The notes under the pieces: generated by a model
What the model was told of the DNA's origin: nothing
Seen by the model: only the letters and a program-made list of their open reading frames with translations
The model's database searches: none
NCBI RefSeq assembly: GCF_964340395.1
Contig: NC_135570.1
Location: 11,056,322 to 11,120,321, forward strand
Source of the DNA: Glandiceps talaboti
Lineage: Eukaryota; Hemichordata; Enteropneusta; Spengelidae
Direction of reading: 5' to 3'
Length of the DNA stretch: 64,000 bases
In this document: one piece after another, positions 1 to 12,169 of the stretch
Numbering within the stretch: position 1 is the first letter of the stretch
How the letters are laid out: every line of letters starts with the position of its first letter
Made by a program: the position numbers and the translations under genes

Positions 1-31
<31 letters not shown>

Positions 32-135
32 GTTGGTGTGCACTTTTTCATTCTCTGTCTCCTTGTTCCTATCATCTCCATATTCTTCCTCCTCCTCCTC
101 CTCCCCCTCCTCCTCCTCCTCCTCATTATTATCAT
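1..135 (-). repeat. Coding trinucleotide repeats (Asp and Glu runs)
   Basis: CAT repeats at 1-30 and CTC-rich repeats at about 86-123 lie inside the last visible exon of the zinc-finger gene and read as Asp and Glu runs on the minus strand. Confidence 0.7.
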
Positions 136-3100
136 GCACTGCCTCCGCCTCTTCCTCCTCATCATCACTTAATTCTGAAAGAAAATACAATTACCATGAA
201 TTTTAAGAATGAAATATCAATTCCATCATTCTACAAGTCACTGAGAATGACATAGTCCCTGCTATGATTGGGTTTTAAGGAACTGGCAGTTTATGTTGTC
301 ATTTTCTTGATATCACTACTCTGATCACACAACAACACTTGTGAACCTAAATCAAACAGACTTTGATATGTTGTGTCTGCTCGTTGGACATGGAACATGC
401 CTACAACAATAAAGGATGGGTCGGATATGGGGAATCGTATCACGACGAAAATGGATATGCACATGTATGTCATAGAACACTGTGCTAATACTAATTTTGA
501 ATGAGATCTGTTCAAGTATGTCTGAGTTATGGCTTTGGACAGGGAAAATTCACAAACAAAATGGCTGCTCGGCAGCCATATTGGATCATATCATGAAACA
601 AATTGACGTGCATATGTATGCCATTGTATGTTGCCCCTGTACCAAGTTTGAAAAAAAATTGGTCCAGGTATCTCCAAGAAACAGCTCTGGACAGACGGAC
701 GGAACCCAATCCATAAGGCCCCGTCCTGGGCTTCGTCCGGCAGGGGCGGTCCATTGTCCTTTACCAAATAATTATACCAAAAAAATGTAACTGCTATTAA
801 ATTTTACCTCCCAAGGGAAAAAATACAAGAGTGAAAACTACATTTTGTGTAGCCACCAATTTCTTAGAATGGTACTATAATAATTGTGTTTTGGTCTAAA
901 ATTTGATCATCTAAAACACCTGTAATGGTCTAAAATGGGGTATTGGGTTTGGTCACAATTGGTCTAAAATGGGGTCTGGTGTTGGCAGTATTATGACACA
1001 CCCCTTCAAGAGCGGTACTTTTGTTTCAGACAATACTCAGACACATGATTGAAACATAGATGTATTACCGATAAATATAATTGAGTTACAATGAAAATTA
1101 TAAACCCTGAAACAAAATGTCGTCTGGCTTGAAAAAATATCTCACTAACATTGCTACAGTTTTCTTGTCTGGCACGACAAAAATCTCCACATGTTATCAT
1201 CTTGCATGACACGAACTGAACTACAATTGTTACATTTTAGTCAATTGACTGTCTCAAAAATATCAAAGAATGTGCCAACCTTAAGTTTACCAGGGATGTA
1301 TAAATTTAGCGATGATCTCCTAAGATAATAGTAGCCCATGCAAAGAAAGTGTAACAATATTAGTAAAGATGTTTGTCACGCCAGACAACTGACGAAACGC
1401 CCATGGTAAGATTTTTGTTTCATATGGATACTAACCGTAAGAATTAACTTCAACTTGGTCCAAAGACTTCTCTTTAAACTGGTCAATATTTCCTTTCTCA
1501 ATGGCCATAAGGATGCGGCTAACTTTTGCTACAATCAATGTGTGGTTTGGTACCCTGAAGTGTCTTTGTTTAAATCGGATATAATGTTGTAGGAAGTCTG
1601 CGATTATGTCTTGTTCATCCTCTCTCAGGTTTAACACTTGTGATATGGTTACAATTTGTTTACGTAACAGGGTTGAAGTGATATCCTCAGGGGCAGTCAA
1701 GCCAGCCATATTTGCTATCTTGCGCAGAGCACTCGAACCACGTATAGGCTTGTCCGAATCCTTCAGGCAGGCGAACACATACCTATTTATCTTGTTTACA
1801 CCAGATTCTTCTCTGCTTGACATAAGTGTATCAATTTGATCCGTCACATCATTGGTTACTATCACAGGAACATTACTTCCTGTCTTCTCTTTAATCTCTA
1901 CGACGTTCATCTTCTGGCATAATTGTTTTTCAAATTCTGACAGAGACGAGTCGATGACACCACGTTCATTGCCTCCACGAAGCTTATTATGATATTCTTC
2001 TACTGTCATTCTCTCTATCTTCTCACTTCTTTGCCTGTTGAGTAGTAGAAGCTGTGCAAGTGTGACTCTGCACAATGCAATCCATGACTTGTCACATGGA
2101 TTTACCTTTAACTCTTCCCTTGAGTTTCTTGCAACGATTTTCATGTACATATGTAACTTTGCAAGATCCTCTACAAGTGGGACCAACTTTGGTTTATTTC
2201 TCATATGGTCAGTAGAACACTTCGCTTCTGACAACTTCATTGCGCAAAGGTGAAGAAACGTTTCAGCCCTCATTTCAAGGTCTTTACGGTCGTCCCTAAT
2301 GGCATTTCCTTTGCAAATCATGGCACATTTTGCAAGACTGATACCTAACTTGGTGGCCAGGGAGGGGATCTTGCATGATTTATTACTAGCATCATATCCA
2401 GTCAACTTCCGCACACATGCACCGACCATGTCAAATTTCTGAGGATGGATGCATTCTGTTAAAGTAATGTCATCTTGTTTGCTGATTTCTCTCATACTGA
2501 TTACAAATCTAGCCAACTCTCGCATCTTTTGGCTCACATACAGATATTTATTGTCACTTACAACTTTTTTATTGACACCTCTATGTTTGGTGTATTTGTT
2601 TGAACCATACTGTACAATTACCACATCATTTCTTGCAACACTTGTAATTTTGTCCTGTATCATCTTTGGAAACACATTTTTAGCTAACTCCTGCATTGCA
2701 TCTCTACACACTGGTAGCAGTAGTGTAGACCTCACCTGTGCTCTCTTTAATGATGTCACATTATTTGGTGTGACACCTCCCACAGGCTTCATGTCACAAC
2801 ATTTCTGGTGCTTCCATAAATCACCTCTAATAAAGTACGCCAAACAATACTCGCACGGTACATAGTCTTCTGCTTTTGTTTCACATGTTGGTCTTTTATA
2901 TGGTATGATACAACCTTCCCCTTTTTCCAGAACCCTGAGGTTATGTGCATGGTTACCTTTGTTTGCAAGTTTCCTCCATACAAGTTTCCTATCTTTGCCA
3001 CCTAGAGGTAAATTCATTGCACGAACTACTTCTGGTTCTTCACTGTGAACATGTTGCAAATGGCGTGGTAATTTTGAGTATGGTTTCTGGCAATAAACAC

Positions 3101-6100
3101 AGTAATAGTACCTATCCCAATTCCTTTTTGTTCCTACATTGTGTGTGGTTTGAACTCTGATACCTTTAGCTGGTGAGCAAGAAGAGGGGTTACGATTACT
3201 GGTACGTTTAACTTCACGACGGTCTGACAACTTATCAAGCCTATTCTTTCCAATGGTCTTCTTTTTTTTCTGACCCATTCTACCACAATTTAGTTTGCTT
3301 ACACGACAGCTGACAGACCTTGCCTTCTCTACTTGTTTATGCTCAATTATCTTTGAACTTACACGCACTGGAGTATTTGTGGATTCTTCTGCTTTACAAT
3401 CAATTTCTTCATCAGAATTTTCTGAGGCTAGATCTACATCGTCATCACTGGCAGAGTCATCAGATCTTACTGCTTTGTTATGCAATACATGTATGGGTTC
3501 TCCATTTCTAGGATGGTTATCGTTCTCAACAAACTCCATGGGCTCAAAAACTTCTTCAGTATCATCTTTACTTTCTCCTTTTGAAGGTATGATAATTCCA
3601 CCCCTTCTTTTAGCACTGCTTTGTAGCTGACTGACTTCACTTCTTTCACTATTTCTTTGTCTCTTCCTGGATGTAACCATACTTTTCAATTTGGACTCAC
3701 GTAATGGATTCCTTCTTGCATCAACTGTATGATGTTCCTGTGCCCTTTCACTAATCAAATCACCAGTAGGTAGACTCAACTCTTGGTTGGTAAATAACTT
3801 CTGGTTATCGTTACCTTCTTGCTCAGAGTCAGAATTTGAGCCTGACATACATTCATCTCTACCTCCATCTGAAATTCTGGAAATAAAGTTGACAACATGG
3901 GTGAGTCACACTCTCATTATCAGAACCACAATAATTACAATCTCTGCTGTCAAAACTATCAACACAAGCCATTTTGTCTTTATTATACAACTAAGCAATT
4001 AAAAAAAAATGGGTTTTTTTAAAGAAAAAGTAACTAACTTGTAATATCATACACACTGAACAGTACTGAATCATCAGTGAATGAATGTATTTCCTTTGTA
4101 ACTCTATACATACTAAATCAAGTCAAATTGATTTTTGGGTCCACACCCAAAAATCAGCACCCTCAATGGCAATTATAATTAATTTACACCTGTTACTGCA
4201 ATGCTTATCATTATGATCAACCACTCATTATCAAGTCTAAAGTACAATGTCTATTCATTACAACATAAACATTGAGGGATCGCTGAACAACCATGTGTAT
4301 CATACATGTACATATTTTATGTTTCCCAAGAACAATATAGATAGATAAGAAACAGGCTTCCCACAGACCACTCAATAAAAATATAAACAACATCATCCAA
4401 CCCCGTATACTGATACACAGACAAACACACATAGTCCTTGGAATAAACAAGCTATTGAAAGTCCTCGCATTGCAGGCTCAGATTTTGACACATACAAGTG
4501 TATTTATTCAAAGTTATGATTGATATGTGTGTGCACATACAGTGCTTGCTTGTCGGCAGGAATGTGGTGTTGTTTATATTTATATTGTGTGGTCTGTGGG
4601 AAACCTGTTTCTTATCTATCTAAATTGTTCTGAGGAACATAAAATGTGTATGATACACACAGTTGTTTGGCGATCCCTTGATGTTTTAGCTGTAGTATTT
4701 TACCACTTTTCAGTGAATAGATTGTGGTTGTCTGATTGAAAAACAATACTGCAGTTACAAATGAGCGCAGTTTTCACATGGCAACACAATCAAAACCAAG
4801 CTTTCGATCAAGATTTAAACTTATCACTACATTACCTACGGATATTATTGACCACTATTAAACAGATACAGTGTCTTTTAAACAAGTAACAAACTAATTT
4901 TTAGTGAACATATCTTTTAGTTTGGTTGCTTGATATACGTGTTCACCTGACTGTTTGTAATCACTTAGTCATGTTATTATGTCACCATAAAGAACATGGT
5001 TGTGTTTTGTAAAAAAAATGTTTTCAAATAAAAATGAAAAAAGCCCAGAGACTTGAACTAGTCGACTGTTTCACCTGTTAATAATAATATTTATTTCTTA
5101 TATAGCGCATTACATAATTGCATAAAAATCTCAATGCGCTTCACATGATAAAAATGCGCATTATATGATTGGAGAATAAAAAAATAAACTATAAAAACGG
5201 TTAAATAAAACTGACACATTGGTCAACCATGAATAAAATACTTTCATTGAGCTGCCATGCTGGAGAAATATGCTTTTCGATAGAGGTGTGTTTTAACAGT
5301 TCAGGTCGGTAACACTAGCAAACACAATTTGACAAAGCCTGTCAACCTGAACAGACGAAAACGTTACTCATACAGCAAGTACAAGTACATGTAATTAGAA
5401 ACTTGGTTGTCATACAAGAACTAACCTACACATACAACCTGTCTATACATGTGTATTATTATTTACACGTATCTTTGCATTTTTCTCCAAATTACCACTT
5501 CTGCATGAAAATGACTTTCCTTTTCGTAACATTCTTACTTCCCATTTCACTATGTTTGTTTAGGTTTTGAGTAGTTGTACAGTTTATGTTATTTTTAAAG
5601 CTGAACTGACTGCAACTTGAACGTTTTTTTTTAAACTTTTAAATCATAGAATGATTTCCTCATCATATTGTATGCCATGCATTGTATTGAATCACCTGTT
5701 GCTGGGCTGTCGGTAAACATATTTGTGTATAGCAGTACATTTAGTATGGTGCAATAGATCAATCATAATGATTTTTGGGTCCGCACTCAAAAACAGCGAC
5801 CAAATGAATCAACTGAATACTATACTACTTACAGATAACATAGACTCCGAATTGACATGCACAATGTCTAATTATTGGTATTTTATCGATTTTTAGTGAA
5901 TATATTGTTGGTTGTCTGATTGATAAAATAATACCCAAGTTACAGCTAGTGTAGTTTTTACTTACTTTTCCAAATTTACTTCGTTCAATTGCCCAATAGC
6001 ATCTATTTGCAGGTTGGCTTGAAATATTCCTGTTGGAAAGGGTTCACTGCAGAAATTTTCTGTCAAACCAGCACTTAGTTTACTTTTGTTCTCATATTCT

Positions 6101-7512
6101 ATGCACTGATCATGTTGGTGTGTATGTCGGTTTTCATTACTTTCTATATCCTTTAAGATAGAATTAATCACTTCATCATCTGTAGTTGTATTTTGTGTTG
6201 AAGCAGTGACTTCAAAGTTCGTTGGACATCCGTCACTTTTTGTTACACATTCACTGGGACAGAAGTCTTCTGTGCTCAGTATTTGGTGATTATCAGTTGC
6301 GTGGTTGCTTGTTTCATGTGCTTGTCTGGTTATCTCCTTCCCTGAGTCTTCTTGATGTGGGTTATTATTGATTTTAGTGCATATGTTGCTAACATCACAA
6401 TCACTTGGATTTGTCATAAAATCAAGGAGCAGATCATAGTTGGGTATTTCATGTCCGTTTAAAGTCTCACTGTTACAGGGCTGTGGAGGTAACCTGTCTT
6501 GTTCAAGTTGATCAGTGTCATAAGAATTGCTTTTGTGTTCTTGTCTGACTACCTCCTTCTCTAGGACTTGGAAATCGTCATCAATAGTTTCTGACTTCAC
6601 AAATCTATCTTGTCCATTTTTCACTACTTCAAAGTCTTTTTGGCGCTGATTATCTGTGGTTTCTGCTTGGATGCATCTGTTGGTAAATGCACAAGGAAAG
6701 AAAGTGTAAGAGTTTACTCCTTTTTTAAATCAAAAGGGAATGCAACTCCAGAAAAAAAAATTCACACATGGGTTTGAGTGAAGGTTGAATAGAATAGGGT
6801 TGTGGAATGAGAAATCTGCTGACCTCAATATGATCTCCAATTACTAGTAGACTGACGAGTGAAATAAAGTTTAACCCATCATGTAATCTCATTTGAAACT
6901 CACATAACAAATGCAGCTGATTTCAACATGTCAAATTTGGCACTTCCTATCACCTACATGTTTTTTGTATGAGTATGATATGAGCGATAATTGTAGAGTT
7001 TTATTTTTGACTTTGAGTGGGGTTGTTGTTTTGCTTTTTGTTCGCCGTTTTCGTTCAAAACAAATGTTTGTTTTGAGTTTAAACACCAGAACTTGTACAA
7101 CTCCTAGCGTACCTTTATGTTAACATAGAGTTACATGTACATGTAAAGTTGCCATTATCAGACATATATCAGTTGTAATTGCGATTTTGTCAGTCAATAC
7201 AACCATGGATGTATTATTAGAGGACAGTAACTTGAGTAAGTCAACAGTAAAACAAATTATCATTGACAGTCCAGCAACAGGGCGAATATAGTGGCAACAA
7301 TTCTACTATTCCGACCAGTGGCAAGTGCCAAAAAATGCTGTCCAGCGGCCTAGCGGCTGAGCAAAGCGAGGCAAAAAGACTGCTCTAGGCATGGATGTAT
7401 TAGTATTAGTACATCCATGCACTAGTGCAGCTTGTTAACATGTTATAATGTTATATGATATTATGCTGGGCGAATATGAGCCAAAATGCCAATAGCCCTA
7501 GTATTTTCAGAT

Positions 7513-7551
<39 letters not shown>

Positions 7552-7592
7552 GTCAGACACAGACATACAGTCTTACAGACAGACAGACAGAC

Positions 7593-7649
<57 letters not shown>

Positions 7650-7974
7650 ACAATAACACCAAACCCGTCTAACTGGAGGTACAAATGACTTACTTCGTCG
7701 AAAAAGATGTAGACTGCTGCTGTACATCATTATGAATGAAGTGTTCTGTCTGCCCCTCGATTTTGACTTGTCCCTCGAAACTGTGGTCATGACATTGTTG
7801 TTGTTGACAATTTGGGAAACATTCCCCACAATATTGTCTGTGGACGTTCAGCAAATGTTCTGCAAACACACCATTCGACACTTTGGAATGGCAAACAGAT
7901 TTTATGCTATGCCAAATATCGTATGCAATATCCAGATAAACAGTTCTTTTCTCATCGTTCATGGGGGACGCCAT
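1..7974 (-). CDS. Zinc-finger protein with degenerate tyrosine-recombinase-like domain (partial, 3' end outside window)
   Basis: Four exons join in phase: 7974-7694, 6676-5966, 3876-1436 and 174-1 (open to the window edge). Junction donors are GTAAGT, GTAAGT and GTTAGT; acceptors all end in AG. The start ATG at 7974 sits in a strong context (AACATGG). About 1,202 residues are visible. In order they are an acidic/polar N-terminus, basic patches (KKKK near residue 535), a CxxC zinc finger at about 590-608, a second CxxC...H..CC finger at about 672-691, a helical region, and near 1040-1125 a block resembling the C-terminal core of tyrosine recombinases (TSTLLRK at 1064-1070, FLQH at 1092-1095, HFRVP at 1103-1107). 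The last exon codes an Asp/Glu-rich tail. Related uncharacterised proteins are known from fish and invertebrates (recalled, not searched). Function is unknown; a DNA-binding nuclear role is inference. A simple stop at 1431 is avoided by the third splice. Confidence 0.8.
4267..4688. mobile_element. Foldback element with about 120-bp arms
   Basis: The left arm (about 4267-4395) and right arm (about 4565-4688) are inverted copies at roughly 85-90 percent by eye, sharing for example AGATAGATAAGAAACAGG and CCCACAGACCAC. It appears inserted in a copy of the MITE described at 5594 and lies in intron 2 of the zinc-finger gene. Confidence 0.65.
5085..5170 (-). mobile_element. Truncated 3' end of a SINE/LINE tail
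   Basis: On the minus strand it reads AAGCGCATTGAGATTTTT, then GCGCTATATAAGAAATAAA and a TATTATTA tail, related to the tail module at 11515-11560. Confidence 0.45.
5594..5958. mobile_element. MITE copy ending at a splice donor
   Basis: Terminal inverted repeats of the type TTAAAGCTGCACTAGCTGCA lie at 5595-5625 and 5925-5958. The interior contains the family mark TTTTTGGGTCCGCACTC. The right end stops within about two bases of the exon-2 donor GTAAGT (5965-5960, minus strand) of the zinc-finger gene. Related copies: 4030-4870 (interrupted), 19700-19934, 49631-49975, 59954-60240. Confidence 0.6.
7389..7420. repeat. Short palindrome related to the 44149-44186 element
   Basis: GCATGGATGTA and its reverse complement flank a 10-bp spacer. 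A lone arm (CATGGATGTATTA) is at 7204-7216. The arm matches the first bases of the 38-bp palindrome at 44149. Confidence 0.55.
7513..7648. repeat. (ACAG)n microsatellite
   Basis: Nearly continuous ACAG repeat with small interruptions, 45 bp beyond the exon-1 donor of the zinc-finger gene. The open frames over it are artefacts. Confidence 0.95.
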
Positions 7975-8339
7975 GTTGTGATTAGTCTCGGTTATTCAGA
8001 CTCTTGCCGTTGAGGGCTCCACCCCCACAAACTTTTCCTGTGATCAAACTAATATTTATTTTAGTATACATATGTATCAGATAAGATAAGGGGTAATTAG
8101 TGTAATCAAATCAAATCAAATTAGTAGTCTCACAATATTACAGTATTTCGGTGTTGGAATTTGACAATATATCGCCCACTCAAGTTGAATTAACTGTTGT
8201 CGTTCTCACGAGCTCTCTCCGGGTCCGGACTGTTCAGTTTCCCCATGTCGTCATCATAAATGACGTTTGGAATTACCATAATTATACACCAATGAAAGGA
8301 TACACATGAATCACGTGGGGCAGTCTGGCCAGTCATGTA

Positions 8340-8385
8340 AAATACTAAACTGGAAATCCCCGCCCCTTTTGGAAATCCCCGTTCT
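8340..8385 (-). promoter_or_regulatory. Candidate promoter with two kappa-B sites around a GC box
   Basis: About 380 bp upstream of the zinc-finger/recombinase-like gene start, GGAAATCCCC occurs at 8352-8361 and again at 8371-8380. Its reverse complement, GGGGATTTCC, fits the NF-kappa-B consensus GGGRNWYYCC. A CGCCCC GC box lies between the copies. Nearer the gene there is an inverted CCAAT-type motif (CAATGAAAGG region, about 8292) and CRE-like CGTCA motifs (about 8250-8265). Motif matches are seen directly; promoter activity is inferred. Confidence 0.45.
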
Positions 8386-9470
8386 AAAAATAGACCAAGT
8401 TCGGAGAATATTTCCTCCATGATGTAGCCTCCTGATATATCGCGATCTGTACTGTTTCGTTGCTTCGACCTAAGAATTTAGCTTGTATTGACGCTGGAAA
8501 TACAGCAAAAAGAAAGTAACGGCGTATGCAGAGAGGTGAGTACACGTACACAAGATATTGACTAGAATTCATACCCATTGACTACATCTTGCAGCATCAA
8601 CTTACAACAGCTAGCTCACACGAACCGTGCCGCTGCCGAGCCTGGCTGGTCAAGCCACGATTTGTTCTGATACAAACAGTAATAAAACATGTAAAATGGC
8701 GACTTACGTTTACGCTCATCTTTTCTTTAACAGTCAAGACATTATAGCGAGATATTTACTGTATCAGTCACGTAAACAAAAATCGTCAGCTAAAGGTGTC
8801 AATTTCGTTACATAAAGCTACAAATTGTTGGTCTGCCAGCAAGCTGTCTAAATGACTCCGTACTCGGAACGTCCATGATGTACTTTGTTTTTTTAAGTTC
8901 AACTCTAAAAATAGGGAAGACGTAGTGTATAAAATACACCCAGCCGACTCATATATAATGCTAATACATACAAGTTGGTATTAAAGACTCTACGAATTCA
9001 CATGAATGAGTTGATGGTCAATTTCCCTTCTCTGTCCGTCAACCCAGGTTTATAGAACTTTGTGTATATACATATACATTGTACATTTGAAAACAGTTAT
9101 GCCATAACTTATGGGGAGTTAATGTGGTTGGTCACGGAATCCTCGGTTCATAGTTCACATTGGTACACTGTCTTAGTTTTAGTATCATAAATCTATCCGG
9201 TATCTCCATTAAATCCTATTGTAACATTATTTGTACATGGTAACTCAGCTTTTAAGCGTCATTTGAACCAAGTGGTTGTTGTAGTATCATGATTATGCAG
9301 ATAAACACACCAACATATACAGTTAAAACAAATATTACTAAAGTGATTTCATGAAGATTTAGATTTTAGTGTGCTCTGAAGATTTCTCATTTTGTGTCAT
9401 TATTGCCACTGCTGCTTGTTGTTGTCCTCATCCTCTTCGTCGTCGTTGTCGTCGCCGCCGTCGTCGTCAT

Positions 9471-9472
9471 GG

Positions 9473-9515
<43 letters not shown>

Positions 9516-9540
9516 CATCATCATCATCATCATCATCTTT
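9471..9540. repeat. (ATG)n/(ATC)n microsatellite
   Basis: A GATGATG run switches to CATCATC near 9515, making a palindromic microsatellite. Intergenic. Confidence 0.95.
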
Positions 9541-9637
9541 TAAGGAAGTATTTATTCATGTTCAAACCCTGTTACAATTAAAAGCTAAAAAAATACATAC
9601 AAGGGTAGAAGGGTGAAGGCTAGACTCTCTCACCAAT

Positions 9638-9923
9638 CCTTGGGAGCATCGCTATCAGTACATATGTATTAGCTGTTTTGTATGTACCAATATCTACCAA
9701 ATAATTGTTCTAGAATATCCTTGTACTGTGTGTCCTCATTGACTACATAGGGCTAATCATTTATTGACATGTTACTGCGACTCTGTTATTGAATGCCAGG
9801 GCATTGCAGTAACACGTCAACAAATGATTAGCCCTATGTAGTCAATGAGGGCCCACAGTACAATTATGTAGTAGATATCAGTACATACAAAACAGCTCTT
9901 TTGGTGATGTGATGCTCCGAAGG
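9638..9923. mobile_element. Long inverted repeat (foldback element)
   Basis: Two arms of about 130 bp meet near 9780. They share, inverted, ATGATTAGCCCTATGTAGTC, AATGAGG, TACATACAAAACAGCT and GATGCTCC. Intergenic, between the zinc-finger gene and NF-kappa-B. It could form a long hairpin RNA if transcribed. Confidence 0.7.
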
Positions 9924-11194
9924 CACACAAGTGAACGTATAGGATACTCAACGGTGCAATGAAAATTGTCATCATCATCATCTCTAGATCAACAATAACA
10001 AGTATCATGAAAAATGACAAAATTATAAAAAATGACTATTTTAATTTCTAGAAAGTATGAAAGAATAGTGTGAACAGCAGAGTTTGTGCTTGTAAAAACT
10101 ACTCCATCTCCACACTACTTGAGTACACTAGGCACTGTTAACATTGCATTTTTCACAAGTATGTCAAATTCAGTTATCTCAACTTATACCCAAACTTGCT
10201 ATTTACCATTCCAAAGTAACTACATTGTACTGTCCTATTGATTCTTGGAACCATGAACGATATATTTTAATCACCCAAAGAGGGGACTAAATTACAATAG
10301 ACTTGTGCATCCATCTGGCGGGGCATCTCTCTCAGTCTCTGTACATCATGTCCATAATATGTGATTTCTCAGAGATTTTTTTCAAACCTGGCACAAAGCT
10401 GACTTGTCATATGGAATAATATGCACGTCACTTTGTTTTGCGACATATGCAAATTTGTCAGAATGGTGGCCATATTTGTAGTTACAAATCAATGTTTACA
10501 GCATAACTCAAACACTGTAATACATAGAGACTCCATTCAATTCAAGTGCTTTCTTTTTAAACATTGAACTTTGACCTTGAGCGTGACCTTCAGGGTAAAT
10601 TATCAATATCCAGTCATTTCATGCCTATCAGTGTCACAGAAACTTTGTCTTATGTACATGTATTTGTTGACAATTTCTTTTACATGTAAATCATGTGACA
10701 TGTTGACAGGCAATGTAGAAGAAGAAAATGTACACATAATTTATTTTTAGTGCACATATCACTTTTACTGAATGCCAGCCATATTTGGAGTAACAAATCA
10801 ATATATTATTGCTGCCTGACTTAAAAACTTCAATACATAGAAAGTGCATTGAACTTCAAGTAGTCAGGTGAAAGTTAAACAGGTTATACACTACAGTACA
10901 GTAAACTCATATCAATATACACCTAGGGCTCAAAATTCACTTTTTCAGTTGATAGTCACTTTGACTACCGCTTTTCAAAACTGGTAGTCTGCACGGAAGA
11001 TTTGGTAGTCATTTTTTTTCAGCATTTAATAATTTGTTCATAAACACAACATCATCATTTCAGAGATATTGCTGGTACAAATGTAATAGCATGGCTTCTA
11101 AGTTAGTTGGTTTACCATATTTCTACTTGAAAACCTGGACATTTTTGTCAAATATAAAGTTTCAATTAGTTCACAGGTGAAAGAAAACATGAAG

Positions 11195-11560
11195 TGGAGT
11201 CATGATGGGCATATGGGTAGAGTGGCTGGCTTGGACCTGCAGGTTGCAGATTTGAGCCCCATTGCTGCCATTTGTTTCTGAGTGGCTAAGTCCTTAGGCA
11301 AGATTTGAACCACGATTGTGCCTAAGTCAACCCAGCTGTATAATTGGGGACCTGTAGGATAGAGGTTGCAATGTGAATGCTTTAATCCTAAGTGCTTTAA
11401 TAAAGGCTTCAATGAATTGTATGCTCCCCAGGGAGTTGAGGAATTGTAATGGGCTGTTGTGTCAATATAGACCTGAGCCGGAGGTACTAATTGTAAAGCA
11501 CTTTTGAGCACAGAGTGAGAAAGCGCTATATAAAAACTAACATTATTATTATGAAAATGT
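11195..11560 (+). mobile_element. SINE-like element with AAAGCGCTATATAAA 3' module
   Basis: The start resembles a degenerate RNA polymerase III promoter (GGGTAGAGTGGCTGGCTTG, then GATTTGAGCCCC). The end is GAAAGCGCTATATAAAAAC followed by ATTATTATTA, a tail common to many metazoan SINEs and their partner LINEs. Not coding. Confidence 0.6.
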
Positions 11561-12169
11561 GTAGTCATTTGACACAACCAATGTATATTATTAGGATATT
11601 CATGACTCAGTGAGGTATGTAAATCTCGCTGAAAAACTTTCCAAAAAAGTTTTTGTCGTAGGGAAAATACATTATCAAATTGACAATGTTTACAATATTT
11701 TCCAAGTTTTTGCCATGAAACAAATAATGATATTCATTTGTGTATAGTCTCTACACACAAATCATCTCATATTTGACCAATAGGAAGTATTACACATTTC
11801 TTTTAAGTTTTAAAATATGCTGGTATCAGGTGACAGAGTGGCACAAAAAGCCGGCTTTGGTAGTCGGCAACTCTTGTGAATTCTGAACATGTTAAAATAT
11901 TGCAGTAATATTCCAGTAATACAACAATTGACAATTAGTTGAGGGCTTTTCAACTTAAAATACTGATAATGTGTGCGCATTCTGTCAGGGATACTTGGAT
12001 AGCATGATTGATTTGGTCGGTTATAGATGGTCAAAAGTGGTGGCATGGCGCTTTAAACGTAATCTAAACGTTTATATTTCTGTTATATGTAATTAAATTA
12101 GTAAAATAATATACTTGCATATGAAGCTAAGAGTTGAAATATAATTTTAGAGTATCTGTGCAGGTTTTA

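Noticed and set aside
1431-1433. TAG as the true end of the zinc-finger gene
   Set aside because: A GTTAGT donor just before it joins in frame to a good acceptor at 175-176 and an acidic exon, which fits the family's acidic C-terminus.
2449-2865. Plus-strand frame of 138 codons over the zinc-finger gene
   Set aside because: Antisense shadow of a real coding exon.
7461-7829. Cys-Leu-Ser-Val repeat frame
   Set aside because: (ACAG)n microsatellite plus the shadow of exon 1 of the zinc-finger gene.
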